64,000 nt of DNA, taken from positions 1,694,001-1,758,000 of the forward strand of contig NC_080569.1 in NCBI RefSeq assembly GCF_030253575.1, given 5' to 3'. A model generated the notes under the pieces. The model was not told where the DNA came from, searched no databases, and saw only the letters and a program-made list of their open reading frames with translations. The translations under genes were made by a program, and so were the position numbers. The stretch is from Rhododendron vialii (taxonomy: Eukaryota > Streptophyta > Magnoliopsida > Ericales > Ericaceae). Shown here in pieces: positions 43,117-53,733 of this stretch. How positions within the stretch are numbered: position 1 is the first letter of the stretch; each line of letters opens with the position of its first letter.

Positions 43117-44405
43117 AGACTGGAAAAGCTAATCTATACTCCAAATCTGCCAATTTTGGTGCTTGTGCTTTACGAAAGGTGCTTGTCAATATTGTTAATG
43201 CAGTTGCCATGTATATAAACTCAGCTGATTAACGTAAACACGATATTGATCATCCTCATATAGTTATGGCAGGACTCTGATTATATCCTCGTTTTCCGTG
43301 CTTAACAGACAAAACTGAGTGTGAAAGGCATTAGACCATTTTATTGTCGGTCGAATGTTGTTATAATAGCTATTTCCTAGCGAGTTAAAAGTTCTTCTGA
43401 TGAAGAGCTACGACGATTTGAGGGTTGAACCAGCATACCCCATTTTGATATGTTTGCCCGCTGACATTCCAAGGAGAATCTTGATTCAAAGGTGGTGTGG
43501 AACGCAGAAGCCACATGTATGGAAAATTTACAAGCACAATGGCACGTAATTCGACATTTGAACTGTCTTTAGGCTCCTCCTTGATCTCTCTTAAATGGAA
43601 GAACCATTTTCAGAACTGTTTACATTCCACAAGGCCACTATGTAAGGCACCAGGATTGGAGGGAGAGAGACGGAGCGCAAAATTATAAGGATTTAATTTC
43701 GTAAGAGGACTACTGAGGACGCATTTATATTCACATAAATGTTTTGGGGCCTCACACACCACATGTGCAGTGTGTAGTCCCCGACTCATGGGAGCATGTG
43801 TAATTGTGAATCTCTCTGCCTTCCACATGTCGGGACAGCTGTCCATTCGCATAAGATAACCAATTCTGTAGGACAAGGCTCATTTTTGTTCTAGTAATAG
43901 CTAGTAGTATACAATTTCGTTAGAGAGCTGTTGAACTTGAACCCTACTATTCTCTTCACTTCCCCATCTCTCTCTCTCCCCCTCTCTCTCTCTCTCTGTT
44001 TTGAAATAGTAGCAAACTCTACCCTTTTGGTAATTGTGGATAGCGCACATGATCACGCTGGCCTTTTCAGGCACCTCTCTCTTCACTCATTGGTGGGTTC
44101 AAATCCCACCATTCCGAATCTCCTAGGTTAGCTTCCCTCCCTTCATACTACGAGTCACGAGTGGTCATATAACAGAAAACTCTATCCTTCTGAGACCATG
44201 CTAAAAAAATGAAAAAAAAAAAAAGAAATAAAGAAATGGAATCAACTTGTTACTATCACCGCATAAGTCCACCGCATGACTAGTTGGTCTCACTCCGGGC
44301 TCTACACCTTATGAATTCTAAAAATATACCTATCGATATCTGTTAAAGTTAATTTTTTATACGGTTCCATAAAAAAATATTTTAAAATTTATGAATATTT
44401 TTTGG
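43117..44405. other. NHX 3' flank and intergenic DNA
   Basis: Inferred 3' UTR, then no gene. A CT tract lies near 43,970. A T-arm-like GGTGGGTTCAAATCCCACC at ~44,089 is not a tRNA gene. The segment 44,290-44,405 resembles one arm of the fold-back at 52.0-52.3 kb (TATCGATATC, TAATTTTTTATACGG, AAATTTATGAA). Confidence 0.5.
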
Positions 44406-44773
44406 GGCCTTACACCCACAGCAGCTCCCCCACCGCACGCACGCCGGACCCACTCCGGCCACCGGACGGCCAATCCGAACCGTCCAAAAATTCTTTAAAA
44501 AAAACCGAATGGGCCCACACGAGAATAAATGGCATTCGACGTGTGTAAGTGCTCAAACCAATCTTCCATTTTTAACGTCTCAGATCATCTTATTTTTGAA
44601 AGTTCAGATCGAGCACCTACACACGTCGGATGCCATTTATTCTCGCGTAGGGCCTGCTCGGTTTTTTTTTATAGAATTTTTGGACGGCTCGGATAGGCTA
44701 TCCGGTGGCCGGAGTGGACCCGACATGCGTGCGGTGGGCGGTGGGGGAGCCGCGGTGGGTGTATCATTGGCCT
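44406..44773. mobile_element. Fold-back element, GC-rich ends, ~160-bp arms
   Basis: Outer arm CTCCCCCACCGC...CCACTCCGGCCACCGGA pairs with TCCGGTGGCCGGAGTGGACC...GCGGTGGGGGAG. Inner arm GAGAATAAATGGCATTCGAC pairs with GTCGGATGCCATTTATTCTC. Loop about 45 bp. No coding capacity. Confidence 0.85.
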
Positions 44774-45241
44774 AACCTGTGAATTTATGCGGTAAAAAAT
44801 GTGCGGTGACATTAGACTTAATGAAATGTGCACTGTGCAAAGGTGCAAACACAAGTACAGCACAATCTCATTTAAAAAGTAATTAATTAAGTACAGCAAA
44901 AGTGGGGGTAGGACATGGACCCATAGGTGTCGTTGGGATTGTCGACCGTTGCATAAAATTCCTTGTTTTTTCGGCCACGGGCCCACGGTGGTCCCAGTCC
45001 CAGACGCTCCTTCCTCTGAGGCTATAGTCAAACTACGAACATGCCCCCGAAAACAATGGAATCAATGGCCTCACCCGGGGGTAACATGGTAAAATCGAAG
45101 TGTTTTAAAATTGCGCCTTATTTGGCATCTGTCCTTATTGGCCTTGAGGATTCGAACTGCCAGGGCGTGGCTAGTTGTGATTGGATGATATCAATTGATG
45201 TTCTAGTCAAACTCGAAAAGCCCATGTGGTGATTGCGTTCT

Positions 45242-45355
45242 TATAAATTTCAAACACTTGTCTTTCTTGCTGCAGTCAGCCGCAGAGAGAGAGAGAGAGT
45301 TCTGCCATTGGCGTCTCTGCTTCTTTCTTCGGAGATAACGAAGAGAAATCTTTCA
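45242..45355 (+). promoter_or_regulatory. NET3 TATA box and leader exon
   Basis: TATAAATT at 45242-45249, a GA repeat at ~45,286-45,300 in the leader, and a donor CAG|GTACAT after 45355. The leader intron would run to just before the ATG at 45934. Confidence 0.5.
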
Positions 45356-45933
45356 GGTACATCTATTCTTCGCCACAACTGCTCCCTCTCTCTTTCTTTG
45401 TTTTGTTCCGATAAAAAACAACGTGATCTGAATCGTTCACTGTACCTGACGCCTAACACATATACATAATCCCGTAAAATCAAGTTGGTTGAGCGCATCA
45501 GAAACCCAACAGTCGCTCACTAGGTTACTGATGTCCAATGAACCAGTAATTTTTTTTACTGAGATTACTTTAAGCACTGAGTTCGACAGAGTGAACGATT
45601 TCATCGTGTTTTCGCACTTGGGGACGAGACCAGTTCGGAGGCCACGGGGCACAGCAGGGCCCACGTTCTGGTGTTTCCCCATAAAAGTAGTAAAGCAAAT
45701 TAGTTCATTTATCAAAGAGCCTCTTTCTTGTTTTTGGGTAAACTAAGCCAGTTTCTTGTTCTTGGTGCGGTTTTCAAATTCCTGTGAAATTTAAATTTCG
45801 AAGCGGGCTTCTAGGTCAATAACTGACGAAAATTGTCCTACCCAAAAAACTCGTCATTATTCAAGAAAATTGTTTGCTTCTGTTTTTTTAGTTGTCCTTT
45901 TGAATCTGTTGAAGGTAGAGAGAGAGGGAGAAA

Positions 45934-47267
45934 ATGGCTGTGGAGGCGAAGACGAAGGGGTCGCCGCACCGGTGGTGGTTCGACAGCTACAACCACCACA
46001 AAGACACCGCCTCTCCTAAACGCTCGCCGTGGCTCCAATCCACCCTTTCTGGTCAGTGTTAACAACTACTCCATTATTAGTCTTTCTTTAATTTCGTTGG
46101 CTCATATGCCATCAGAGTACCATATGTATCTATGCGATAACTTTGAAATTGATGAAACTATTCTACTCTTGTTGTGTATGTTGCTTACGGATTTTATTCG
46201 AGAGATCGAGCACGGTGAAAAGTGAAAACCTTAATTTTGGATTTCCAAAAAAGAATGTTAAATTGGCTAATCTTGTTAACCAAAGGATTGACATACCAGT
46301 GATTCTCAAGTGGGACACTCCATTCTGTGTCAAGTTGTAAAAGAGAGAATTTTAATTTTGGAGTTGAAATGAGTAACGGATACTTAACCTACGTTCTAGA
46401 AAGGAAAATTCTGTTGGACATTGTGGACCCTTATGACCTTATCCTAGTAGCCTTATTTCTCCTGTACTCTGCAGTCTGAACAGCTTGTATTTCTTTTCAC
46501 TTGGAACTCCTAACCTCTTCTCTAACATCTCAACTCTGAATAGTACATTGAACTTCTTGTACTGTAAATTGTGAATTTGCTAAATTTCTACCCCCACAGA
46601 GCTAGATGAGAAAACAAAGGCTATGCTTAATATCATCGAGCAAGATGCGGATTCATTCGCCCAACGAGTAGAGATGTACTACAAGAAGAGGCCAGAGCTA
46701 ATTAGCATGGTGGAGGATTTTTACCGGGCCCAACGTTCACTGGCAGAGCGATACGATCAAGTCAAGTCCGATGCTGGATTTCGCCTCATTTCCCCTTGGG
46801 CATCTCCATCCCCACTGTCTTCCAAATTCCGGAAAGAGAAGATGTCGGTGATGACTTGCACTGAGATATCCTATGATAGTTACTCTGAAACCTACGACCC
46901 CGTGGAATCCGTGGAGTCCGAGGTTGATGATCCTGAACCAGAAGAAGGAGAAGAAGAAGAAAAGGAGGAGGAAGAAGAGGAAGTATCGAGCGAGTTTGTA
47001 AGTGGTGAAGTGATGAAGCTTAGGGAAGAGATTGAGAGACTCAAGGAAGAGAACAAGATTCAAAAGGAGGAAATAGCAGAGAAAGATGAAGAGAAAAGAG
47101 AGGTCATAAGACAGCTGAGTTTAGTTATGGATGTGCTCAGGGAGGAGAATGTGAAGCTGAAGAAGTGTATTGCTAGAGAATCTCCAAAGAAATGGAGCCC
47201 GCACTCTGATTTCCAAAAGTTGACAGGAATGTTTATGGGGAAGTTGTTCAACGGGTCTCCCAAATGA
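45934..47267 (+). CDS. NET3: NETWORKED (NET3-type) actin-binding protein
   Basis: Plant-specific actin-binding protein with an N-terminal NAB (KIP1-like) domain; NET3 proteins link actin to the ER, plasma-membrane contacts or nucleus. Exons 45934-46051 and 46600-47267 close to 261 aa. NAB domain ~residues 10-95: HRWWFDSYN, KRSPWLQSTL, then ELDEKTKAMLNIIEQDADSF, AQRVEMYYKKRPEL and VEDFYRAQRSLAERYDQV. An acidic Glu tract follows (~145-165), then a coiled coil (MKLREEIERLKEENKIQKEE to about residue 230) and the basic NET3-like end. The intron inside the NAB domain matches family structure. Short length with a single coiled coil excludes NET1/2. The NET3C subgroup is suggested only by the adjacent AGP gene. 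Confidence 0.9.
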
Positions 47268-47633
47268 GAAAGTTATTCAGCGCGCTTTGTCCAAACACCC
47301 CTCAACACCATCACCATGTATTTCGTGAAATGCCTCTATATATACTTTTACGGTAAGCTGCACAAAAGTGTGCGGTGCTGAGAGGTGTTTATCGATCAGT
47401 GCATTGCTAGTGTCTTCGCTCTTTAGGTGTAGATCACAGCTAGTAAGTAGTACATTAATAGTAACCAGAAGAGATACAGTTCAGCAGTTTATGTTTAGAG
47501 TTAAGAGTTGATTAGGTACCATATATCTATTATTTGTAGTATTCTTTCAGTTCTGATATTGAGGAGTATGGTTGTGGACAAATTTCTATGAATCTATTGT
47601 GATTACTTATGCGAATTTGCGAAGTCATCCTCT

Positions 47634-48475
47634 CATTTTTGCCAAAAGTATAAGAGAAAAAATTGGAGTACCTTGTTTTTTTGAATGAAATGTGGAAGCC
47701 ATTTTCCCAGACAAAATACAGTATTTGTTGCTTTAGGAGACCTCATCGAACTAATTAAAGTACTCTCTCAGGCACAAAAACACACGTGGATAGTTTCAGG
47801 AAAAAGAGCAAAGGGTTTCTATTCTTTTGCATGGTCCTAATTATGGATTCATCAAGATCGTCCTGGGTGGAGCCCTCTCCTAATATGGTTCATGATTGTG
47901 AGACTGACTGGCTTAAGGAAGAATTAGCCCATTTCAGATGCCATTAACTCAAAATATCTTGATTGTCTACTTGTTTGTTTGTCTGTCTGTTTGTGACAAA
48001 TTCTGAGAGCTGATTATGGGATTTTGGCTTCTAAACACCTACAGCGGAGTGTTTGCTATAGATTATAGAAGCAGCTTCTAAAAATCAACAGTTTTTTTAA
48101 GCTATTTTAAAGTCCAAAAGCTGAATTTTGAGAAGCTACGATTCTGATGCTTTTACAGATTCTAAGATGTAAACTGGGTAATGATAAAAGTATTCATTTC
48201 CATTCTAATAATTACCCTATGGTCAAGGACAAAATAGACTAATTCACATCAAAAAATTTATTTTGTAATTTTTACATCAAACACTACTATTCAGCTTCTA
48301 TAACATTTACTAATTCACAATCCAAAACTGCAAACACTCTTCATAACTTCTCTAGAATTTAAAAATCTGAAATTTGGAGCAGAATCAACAATCGAAAATC
48401 TAAGAAAAAACTATTGCAAACACCCCTTAGTTTTGTTTGTTTTTCCGGCCTTCTCTGCTTCCCTAGGATTGTGCA
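47634..48475. repeat. Tandem duplication, copy 1
   Basis: About 840 bp, ~85-90% similar by eye to copy 2 (GAGAAAAAATTGGAG, CATGGTCCTAATTATGGA, TCATCAAGATC-TCCTGGGTGGAG). Includes a hAT-like MITE at ~48,044-48,428 with GGAGTGTTTGC / GCAAACACCCC ends. Confidence 0.85.
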
Positions 48476-48570
48476 ATCGTTGTATAGTTCAGTCCTAAAA
48501 TCAAATTGATAAAACATTTAAACAAACATCGCCATCATATTGAACTAATTAAAGTACATTTAAACAAACT

Positions 48571-49392
48571 CCATTTTCGCCAAAATATAAGAGAAAAAAT
48601 TGGAGTTACCTTTTTTTTTTAAATGAAACGTGGAAGCCATTTTCCCAGACAAAATATTTGTTGCTTTAAGAAACCTCATTGAACTAATTAAAGCACAAAA
48701 ACAAATGTGGATAGTTCCACGAAAAAGAGCAAAGGGCTTCTTTTCTTTTGCATGGTCCTAATTATGGAGTCATCAAGATCATCCTGGGTGGAGTCCTCTC
48801 CTAATATGCTTCATGTTGTGAGACTGATTGACTTAAGGAATTAGCCCACTTCAGTTGGGATTAACTCAAAATATCCTGATTGTCTACTTCTGTTTGTGAA
48901 AATTCTGAGAGCCAATTATGGGATTTTGGCTTCTGAAAACATGCAGTGGAGTGTTTGCTATAGATTCTAGAAGCAGCTTCTAAAAATCACCAGTTTTTTG
49001 AAGCTATTTTAAAGCCCAAAAGCTGATTTTTGAGAAGCTACGATTTTGATGCTTTTACATATTCTAAGAAGATGTAAACTGCGTAAAGACAAAAATATTC
49101 CTTTCCATTCTAATAATTATCTCATGGTCAAGGACAAAATAGACTAATTCACATAAAATAAAATAAAACCTATTTTTTAGTAACTTTTACAGCAAATACT
49201 ACGTTTAGTCAACTTCTATAATATTTAATTCACAATCCAAACTGCAGTAAACACTCTTCATAATTACTTCTCTAGAATCTGAAAACCAAAGCTGAATCAA
49301 CAATCAATAATAGAAAATCTAAGAAAAAACTATTGCAAACACCCTTCATTTTGTTTTGTTTTTAGGCCTTCTCTGCTTCCCTGGGATTGTGC
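48571..49392. repeat. Tandem duplication, copy 2
   Basis: Second copy, with the matching MITE at ~48,945-49,347. It ends with CTTCTCTGCTTCCCTGGGATTGTGC about 165 bp beyond the AGP stop codon, so it may supply AGP 3' UTR or polyadenylation sequence. Confidence 0.85.
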
Positions 49393-49556
49393 CATCTCCT
49401 TGATAAAATACACATACCAAATCACTAAGTTCAAACAATGCCATACACCTCACGGTCCCACCAACAGTGTTAGACAAAGAAAATAGATAAATAGAAACTA
49501 GAACCATATAACAATTGCCACATACCACAACAGCTGCAGAAATTGAGTAATAGCCT

Positions 49557-49994
49557 TTACAAACCAGAAAGCTGCAATAGTAACCAGAAAACCATAAAAC
49601 CCATGAACGAGATTGAAACCAGAGAGCCAGATGGGGCTATGGCAACTGAGGATGGACCTGGTGTGGGCTCAGATGGAGCAAAGCCTATGCTAAGCGCAGG
49701 AGCAAAGCCCATTTGGTCCGGATTTGGTGGGCTTGGGCTGGAAGGAATGGTGGGGATTGAAGAGGGCTGAGATGGAGAGGGTCCATGATCACCACCAGGG
49801 GTAGGAAAGAGTGGAGTGATGTCTGGAGGTAAGGTTGGAGGTGAGGAGAGAGGAGGAATTGGTAGAAATGAAGGTGCAGATGAAATAGTGGAAATGGGCA
49901 AGGCTAGTAGTAGTGAAGATGATGAGAAGCAGCCCAAGCCCATAAGTAGTACAGTAATGGGTACAACAAATGTTAAAAATACTGGGGCAGCCAT
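49557..49994 (-). CDS. AGP: Classical arabinogalactan protein (AGP25/26/27-like)
   Basis: Single-exon 145-aa precursor of a GPI-anchored, heavily O-glycosylated cell-surface proteoglycan. Signal peptide about residues 1-30 (MAAPVFLTFVVPITVLLMGL...); Pro/Ser/Thr/Ala-rich middle with clustered SP, TP and AP dipeptides for Hyp-arabinogalactan addition (PPTLPPDITPLFPTPGGDHG, IPTIPSSPSPPNPDQMG); C-terminal hydrophobic segment (SISFMGFMVFWLLLQL) as the GPI signal, with a small-residue omega site just before it. Start is the ATG at 49994 because it gives the signal peptide directly; an upstream in-frame ATG at 50141 would prepend a leader translated from the CT repeat and is rejected. A long GA tract (CT in sense) lies in the leader. 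Confidence 0.9.
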   Translation of the reverse strand: MAAPVFLTFVVPITVLLMGLGCFSSSSLLLALPISTISSAPSFLPIPPLSSPPTLPPDITPLFPTPGGDHGPSPSQPSSIPTIPSSPSPPNPDQMGFAPALSIGFAPSEPTPGPSSVAIAPSGSLVSISFMGFMVFWLLLQLSGL

Positions 49995-50010
49995 TATATG
50001 ATGATGATAT

Positions 50011-50012
<2 letters not shown>

Positions 50013-50060
<48 letters not shown>
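50013..50060. repeat. (GA)n microsatellite in the AGP leader
   Basis: About 48 bp; in AGP sense it is a CT tract 20 bp before the ATG, matching the arrangement at CASPL. Confidence 0.95.
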
Positions 50061-50063
<3 letters not shown>

Positions 50064-50141
50064 GGGAGAGGAGGAATGAAGAGGAGAGTGGTGGTGAGCA
50101 AGAAAAATAGGATCCTCCCCACTTTTGAATTTGGAGTACAT

Positions 50142-51594
50142 TACTTAACTGTTCAAAATCTTGATCGTCCCTCTAAACTATTAATGGTTTGAATTTGTTG
50201 ATAGTCTCTTACCGAAAAAAAATTGTCTCTTTCTGATAAGAGACTAATAGCAAAAAATTAAGTACAATTAATCGTAGAGACGAAATTGAGATTTGAACTG
50301 TCTGATCCAATCTAGTATATATAAAAATGGGAGTCAATCCAAATCCATTCGTGAGATAAATATTGTTGGGGGAGGGGAATGATGGGTGGAAAAGAAGGGG
50401 ATTGGGGTTTGTAACGTGACAATGACACAGCTAAAGGACATGTTGTGGTAAGAGACAAGATTGCTTCTTGGTATTGTTTGGAGTTTTGTTCAGTAGAACA
50501 CAAGAAATGAGTTGTTTTGCCTCTTTTGCCTGTGTTTGTATTTTTGCAGTTTCTTCGCCCGTGAATTCTTTTGTTACGAGGTGCACATTTATGGCTCGTG
50601 CCAGGCACTTCATCTTATTGTATGGCTGGTTGTAAGCTCATTAGGGATTTCTACTTTTCTTTTCTTTTTTATAACCAAACGTTCAGGTCAATTTGCACGC
50701 ACCTCGATTTATTTCGGAGCTTTGAAGTTAATGATCGGACAAACTCTATAGTGGTCCCAATGTTTGAAAATGTTTGACCTCCGTGAAATTTGAACATGTG
50801 ACCTCATTAAATACAAGTACTTATTGGTTTTTCATGTCCACTTGACTAAATCCTTGAGGTTATATTGATTTAACCTTTAAGGCTTTACCATAACGAATCT
50901 CTGCCGATTTTAAAAAAAAAAAGAAAATAGAGGAATCTCTCATTTAGCAAAGGGCATTACCTACTGGTGGACTAAAACAATCCCACCAAATGCTCGAATT
51001 CTGTCATCTCATGGACAAATTATTTCATGCTCTTGGAACAATGCTCCACGAACACTCCTTGAAGGTGAAACTCACCTCATGCGAGGTGGAGAGTGACCTT
51101 GGAGCGTACGTTAGTCCAGGAGCATGGAATAATCTCTTCATGTCATAGGATATATGGTATTCAGAATCGATCCTATCACAACACACTACTGCTCAAAAGA
51201 CGAAACGTCGCATAATAATTTACGATGGGCCTCGTATTGTTGTTTGTACACAGAATATTTTGGTTTATGTTGTTAGACTTGCTCATATAGTTGAGCAAAT
51301 AAAGAAAAATCATGCATGAGATGAGAGGTTTGTGTCACCGGTACTGATGGGCCTTGTATTCTTGTTTCATAATTTGATCAAATAGAATAAAAGGGCCGCT
51401 GATAAAAAAAAAAAAAAGAATAAAAGGGCCGAATCCATAAAGATGTTGATGGGCCTTGTATTGTTGTTCCCTAGCCCAACTATATTCGTGAACAATAAAA
51501 GCAAGCTGAAATATTTTTCTTTCTGTAGGGCTTCGATTTTGTCTTAACTAAAGTTTTTTACAACAATTTTCTTGAAAAGTGAATAATTTATCGA
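50142..51594. other. AGP upstream region and intergenic DNA
   Basis: No gene recognised. Between 51,220 and 51,470 the phrase GATGGGCCTTGTATTGTTGTT recurs three times with variants, separated by ~120 bp; RATAAAAGGGCCG is also repeated around a poly-A run near 51,390-51,430. Confidence 0.5.
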
Positions 51595-51905
51595 ATTTGA
51601 TATTCGCAACTCCCCAAATTATTAACCGCACTAAAAAAGGGGAGTGTGAAAATCAATCAAGTCTATATACTAGTTGATTTTCGCACTCTCCTTTTGGAGT
51701 GGGGTTAATAAGTTGGGGAATGCAAAAATAACTCTCCTAATTGATCACTAATATTGGGAATTGATTTTGCCACTCCATTTTTCTCTAATGTCGCTCCCCT
51801 TCTCTCACAAAACAAATCACTTAATATAGACACAAAGGGGAGTGTCATTAGAGAAAAGGGGAGTGGCAAAATCACTCCCCCTAGTATTCTAACAATTAGT
51901 GATAA
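51595..51905. repeat. MITE-like region built of GGGGAGTG units
   Basis: Multiple direct and inverted copies of GGGGAGTG(T/G)(G/C)A-AATCA with CACTCC inverses, e.g. at both ends and twice inside. Resembles nested copies of one small MITE. Confidence 0.5.
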
Positions 51906-52011
51906 CTGCATCAAAGATTCTAATAGGTAAGTGTAATGTGAAGAACCAGATTAATCAGTTTTTCTTTTTTGCCAAACAATAGGATTTTACGGAAAAGTCT
52001 AGGTACCGGTC

Positions 52012-52325
52012 CATCGCACGCCTTTTGGGGTCCATTTCGGGCCTCACAAAAATATAGAAAAAATTTCATAAATTTTAAAATAATATTTTATGAGGCCCTG
52101 TTAAAAATCAGCTTCAATGGATATCGTTAGGTATGTTTTTTGAAGTTGTAGAAACGAAACTGCTCAGTTTCGCAGCTTTCGTTCCTATAAATTCAAAAAG
52201 CATATCTATCGATATCCGTTGGAGCTGATTTTTTACAGGGTCCCATAAAATATTATTTTAAAATTTATGAAATATTTTTCAATATTTTTGTAGGGCCCAA
52301 TATGAGCCCCAATAGCCGTGCGGTG
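52012..52325. mobile_element. Fold-back element with ~150-bp arms
   Basis: Left arm GCACGCCTTTTGGGGTCC...TTTATGAGGCCCTGTTAAAA and right arm are inverse copies around a ~12-bp loop near 52,166. The same arm, once, forms 44,290-44,405. Confidence 0.85.
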
Positions 52326-52511
52326 GTCGTAGTCTGGCTCAGGATTTTAATTGATGAGCCGAAATATTAGTTAGAGGGCTTTGTCTTGAATTAAAAAAAC
52401 GATCGGGGACCGTTTCCTTTGTTGTTCTCAACCATATCCTCGGTGTGTTACTCTCGTGGGCTCCCTTTGTGCGCCCAGATTACACAGCCACTTTATAACT
52501 CGTCAGATTAA

Positions 52512-52527
52512 GGCTCCGTTCCGGGTT

Positions 52528-52598
<71 letters not shown>

Positions 52599-52809
52599 TT
52601 ATTTTTTAAGAAGGTAATTTTCAGCTCAAAAATTATAAATTTATTGAAATCTAAAAATATGCAATATGGATTTTGCTTAGAAGATCTCGATGAGATCTTT
52701 TATACGGTGCAAAAAAAAAATTAAAAATTATTTTTTATTTACTTTATTTTTAAATTTAAAAATGTGAAATAAGCTGCTTATTTTTTAAAAATGTTTCTAG
52801 AACGGAGCC
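52512..52809. mobile_element. Tourist-like MITE, copy 1
   Basis: Perfect terminal inverted repeat GGCTCCGTTC / GAACGGAGCC with target duplication TAA (52509-52511 and 52810-52812), as for PIF/Harbinger-Tourist elements. Its 5' part has expanded into an (AT)n microsatellite (52,531-52,596). Confidence 0.85.
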
Positions 52810-53047
52810 TAAGATTAGTTACAGTGCTTTGTCTTGAATTAAAAAACAATCGGGACCGTTTCCTTTGTTGATCTCAACGTCACTGTTTTAGACAGCTGAT
52901 CAAAAAAAAAAAAGGGAACATGACGGCTAAGGACGTATTTTGATAATTAATACCCGTCAATGACATTTTAAGCATTAACAAATGTTCTTAATTTGTCCTT
53001 GCAAAACACGTCATGGACCATCATTTTCCCCAAAAAAAAAACGTCAC

Positions 53048-53409
53048 TATTAGACTTTGTCCAATATCGCTCATCAAAGTCACCCAAACTTTGTTAATAA
53101 AATTTAGAGACTACTCCATCTATTGTCAATTGATTTTAGGTTGGGAACCCTCCAAAAAATTTAACATGGCATCAGAGTTAGGTCTTGGGTGGCCTCACCG
53201 TTCGTGTCATCTCCGTCGCCCGAGTCAATCGCTCAGCTCCTCGTCTCCTGGTCTGTCACCTCCCCGTGCATCCGGACTGCACACGAGGGGGAGTGTTAGA
53301 CTTTGTCCATACCACTCATCAAAGCCATCCAAGCTTGGTTAATAAAATTTAGAAACTACTCCACCTATTGCCAATTGATTTAGATTGGAACCCTTTAAGA
53401 AATTTAACA
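53048..53409 (+). mobile_element. Complete TRIM (miniature LTR retrotransposon)
   Basis: Two short LTRs (53048-53166, 119 bp; 53294-53409, 116 bp) flank 127 bp of non-coding DNA. The primer site TGGCATCAGAG follows the left LTR directly, and a purine tract GAGGGGGAG precedes the right LTR. Target duplication GTCAC (53043-53047 and 53410-53414) is perfect. LTRs differ at perhaps 10-15% of sites, so this is older than the copia element. The 109-codon frame across it is not a gene. Confidence 0.92.
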
Positions 53410-53442
53410 GTCACATTGTCCTGGTAAATAACAAGTCAATCA

Positions 53443-53722
53443 GGGTTGTTGTTTAGGTTGGCCCATGTAGTCTATGGGTTGGTCTTCGGCTAGGCATATG
53501 TTGTCTATGAATTATGCCTTTTAGTTTTTGGGTTTGAGTTTCGGTGTTTTGGGCTTAATCGTTGTATTTAGGTTTTGAGTTTCTTGTGGACTTCATTGTT
53601 ATATTTTTACCCATTTGGTGATCTGGGGTGCTATGTTGGTTTCTTACCAATTTAAACTTTGCTTTGTAACCCTTTTTCTTATCAATAATTTTTTTTGCTT
53701 CGCTATTCAAAAAAAAAAAAAT
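53443..53722 (+). mobile_element. LINE/retroposon 3' end with poly-A and TSD
   Basis: 280 bp ending ...TTATCAATAATTTTTTTTGC...poly-A, flanked by an 11-bp duplication CAAGTCAATCA (53432-53442 and 53723-53733). Consistent with a 5'-truncated L1-type insertion. Confidence 0.75.
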
Positions 53723-53733
53723 CAAGTCAATCA

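Noticed and set aside
44089..44107. T-arm-like GGTGGGTTCAAATCCCACC, possible tRNA
   Set aside because: No matching acceptor, D or anticodon arms upstream; at most a SINE fragment.
49995..50141. Upstream in-frame extension of the AGP frame
   Set aside because: It would translate the CT microsatellite into Leu-Ser repeats before a perfect signal peptide at the downstream ATG.
53013..53342. 109-codon frame
   Set aside because: Runs across the TRIM LTR and internal region; not a gene.
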